Part shown: positions 5,431 to 6,477 of the stretch, one piece after another
How the letters are laid out: every line of letters starts with the position of its first letter
How positions within the stretch are numbered: position 1 is the stretch's first letter
Assembly (NCBI GenBank): GCA_028683995.1
Contig: JAQUGU010000097.1
Location: 1 to 6,477, forward strand
Source of the DNA: Syntrophomonadaceae bacterium
Lineage (GTDB): Bacteria; Bacillota; Syntrophomonadia; Syntrophomonadales; Syntrophomonadaceae
DNA: 6,477 nt
Reading direction: 5' to 3'
The notes under the pieces: model-generated
What the model was told of the DNA's origin: nothing
The model's database searches: none
Seen by the model: the letters and a program-made list of their open reading frames with translations, nothing else
Made by a program: the position numbers and the translations under genes

Positions 5431-5444
5431 GTCAAGTTTATTTA

Positions 5445-6477
5445 CTAATTCAAATTTCTTTCCAGCATCCGGTAGAGATCGTTAAAACCATTGCCGATAC
5501 GCCAGAAGGAGATTCCGGCCAGGCGATTATTTACAGCTACATTCCATTTTTCATTCAGGCTTTGTTCGTTTTCCAGCCAGATTTCGTGACGGTCTCCGTT
5601 TTCATCATAATAAATGTAGTAAGGACTCATGCTGACCGTATCAAAAAACTTCTGTACGGTATAGCGGTTTTCAATTTCTACCAGTTTTTTAGCCGTTACC
5701 GTAACCGTTTTGTTGCCTGGTGACCAGTTATAGCCGTAAGTCGGCATACCCAGCAGGATTTTCTCCCGAGGAATGTTCTTAACCATGTAATTCGTCACTT
5801 CTTTTACCCACCACAAAGGAGCTACCGGTCCCGGTTTGGAAGTGGTGTAACTGTAGTCATAAGCCATGACCACTACCCGATCGGCTATCTGCCCAATTTC
5901 CTTGTACTGGTAAGGGGTAGGCCAGCTCTCTTTGCCGGTACGGGCAAAAACTGCTACCGACAAGGTTTTATCCGATCCCAGGGCAGTTTTTAAATCCCGC
6001 AGGAAAGAAGTAAAGCGGTCAGCATCCTGGTAACCCATGAGCTCAAAATCAATGTTTACCCCATCATATCCGTTTTTCTTGACCTCATCCAGGAGATTTC
6101 CTATCAAAAGTTTTCTGCTTTGCTGATTGGAAAGCAACTGGTGCAGGGGCTCCTTGCCCATCAATACCACGCTGGCATGAGTTCTAATACCCTGTTTACG
6201 TACTGTTTGCAGGATTTTATCGTAATCATCCTGGTATTCGTAGAATAGTTCTCCCCTGGCATTGGTAGCAAACCAACGGAAGGCAATGTCCGTAAACAGG
6301 TGCAGGTTATCCTGGAGTTCAGTACCGCGGGTATAGTAGTAATAAGCAAAAACTTCGGAGCCATGGTTAAAGTCTATAACAACTTCTCGTTCCTGCGCTT
6401 TCCACCCTACTGAAGCCCCCAGGTTTTCCGCCAGAAAACGGAGCGGTATATAAGTGCGGTTCCGGTATATGTATGGG
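5445..6477 (-). CDS. Stalk-domain plus GH18 glycosyl hydrolase, 5' end outside window
   Basis: The reading frame is open to the right edge, giving 344 codons with the stop, so only the C-terminal part is seen and the true start lies beyond. Near the edge (6476-6375) is a copper-amine-oxidase-like stalk domain: YIPLRFLAENLGASVGW followed by REVVID. Then a GH18 TIM barrel follows, with HLFTDIAFRWF, ILQTVRKQGIRTHASVVLMG, the catalytic motif DGVNIDFE (6065-6042) whose last Glu is the proton donor, VVVMAYDYSY, ILLGMPTYGYNWSPG, and the end GISFWRIGNGFNDLYRMLE. It likely acts outside the membrane on peptidoglycan or another N-acetylglucosamine polymer, like the spore cortex or coat GH18 proteins of YaaH type. 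A signal peptide is expected upstream but unseen. An in-frame GTG at 6170 is internal, not the start. Confidence 0.88.
   Translation of the reverse strand, partial: PYIYRNRTYIPLRFLAENLGASVGWKAQEREVVIDFNHGSEVFAYYYYTRGTELQDNLHLFTDIAFRWFATNARGELFYEYQDDYDKILQTVRKQGIRTHASVVLMGKEPLHQLLSNQQSRKLLIGNLLDEVKKNGYDGVNIDFELMGYQDADRFTSFLRDLKTALGSDKTLSVAVFARTGKESWPTPYQYKEIGQIADRVVVMAYDYSYTTSKPGPVAPLWWVKEVTNYMVKNIPREKILLGMPTYGYNWSPGNKTVTVTAKKLVEIENRYTVQKFFDTVSMSPYYIYYDENGDRHEIWLENEQSLNEKWNVAVNNRLAGISFWRIGNGFNDLYRMLERNLN

Noticed and set aside
6161..6364. Minus-strand open frame in another frame over the stalk-GH18 gene
   Set aside because: The GH18 frame continues unbroken through this region and encodes recognisable domain sequence, so this is an out-of-frame shadow.

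Overview
The window looks like chromosomal DNA of an endospore-forming or related anaerobic Firmicute (class Clostridia, perhaps near Syntrophomonadaceae). This rests on the tsaE-tsaB-rimI-tsaD gene order, strong GGAGG-type ribosome binding sites, two TTG starts, and a stalk-domain plus GH18 protein of the kind common in spore formers. The family guess is an inference without a database search. All eight genes lie on the minus strand, so transcription runs from high to low coordinates.

Right to left: (a) 6477-5445 is the C-terminal part of a secreted-type protein with a copper-amine-oxidase-like stalk domain followed by a GH18 domain; it ends in a strong symmetric terminator (5398-5430). (b) 5247-4561 is a family-4 Fe-S uracil-DNA glycosylase. 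(c) 4474-2849 is a tightly packed tsaE-tsaB-rimI block with a 23-bp overlap and a TAATG junction. (d) 2848-2526 is a 323-bp gap holding a 10-bp-period repeat and a 110-bp double-hairpin inverted-repeat element. (e) 2525-1515 is tsaD, probably with its own promoter. (f) 1514-1358 is a spacer with several DnaA boxes. (g) 1357-584 is a divergent lgt, overlapping by 14 bp a 5-formyltetrahydrofolate cyclo-ligase gene (597-1) that runs off the left edge.

Functionally, tsaE, tsaB and tsaD encode three of the four proteins needed for the tRNA t6A37 modification (the fourth, TsaC/Sua5, is not here), with the N-acetyltransferase rimI in its customary place. The glycosylase serves DNA repair, Lgt lipoprotein lipidation, and the cyclo-ligase folate salvage. 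The gene content is mostly housekeeping, and I see no novel multi-gene system. The most notable signals are non-coding: a same-orientation cluster of DnaA boxes upstream of lgt, and a MITE-like double hairpin between rimI and tsaD.
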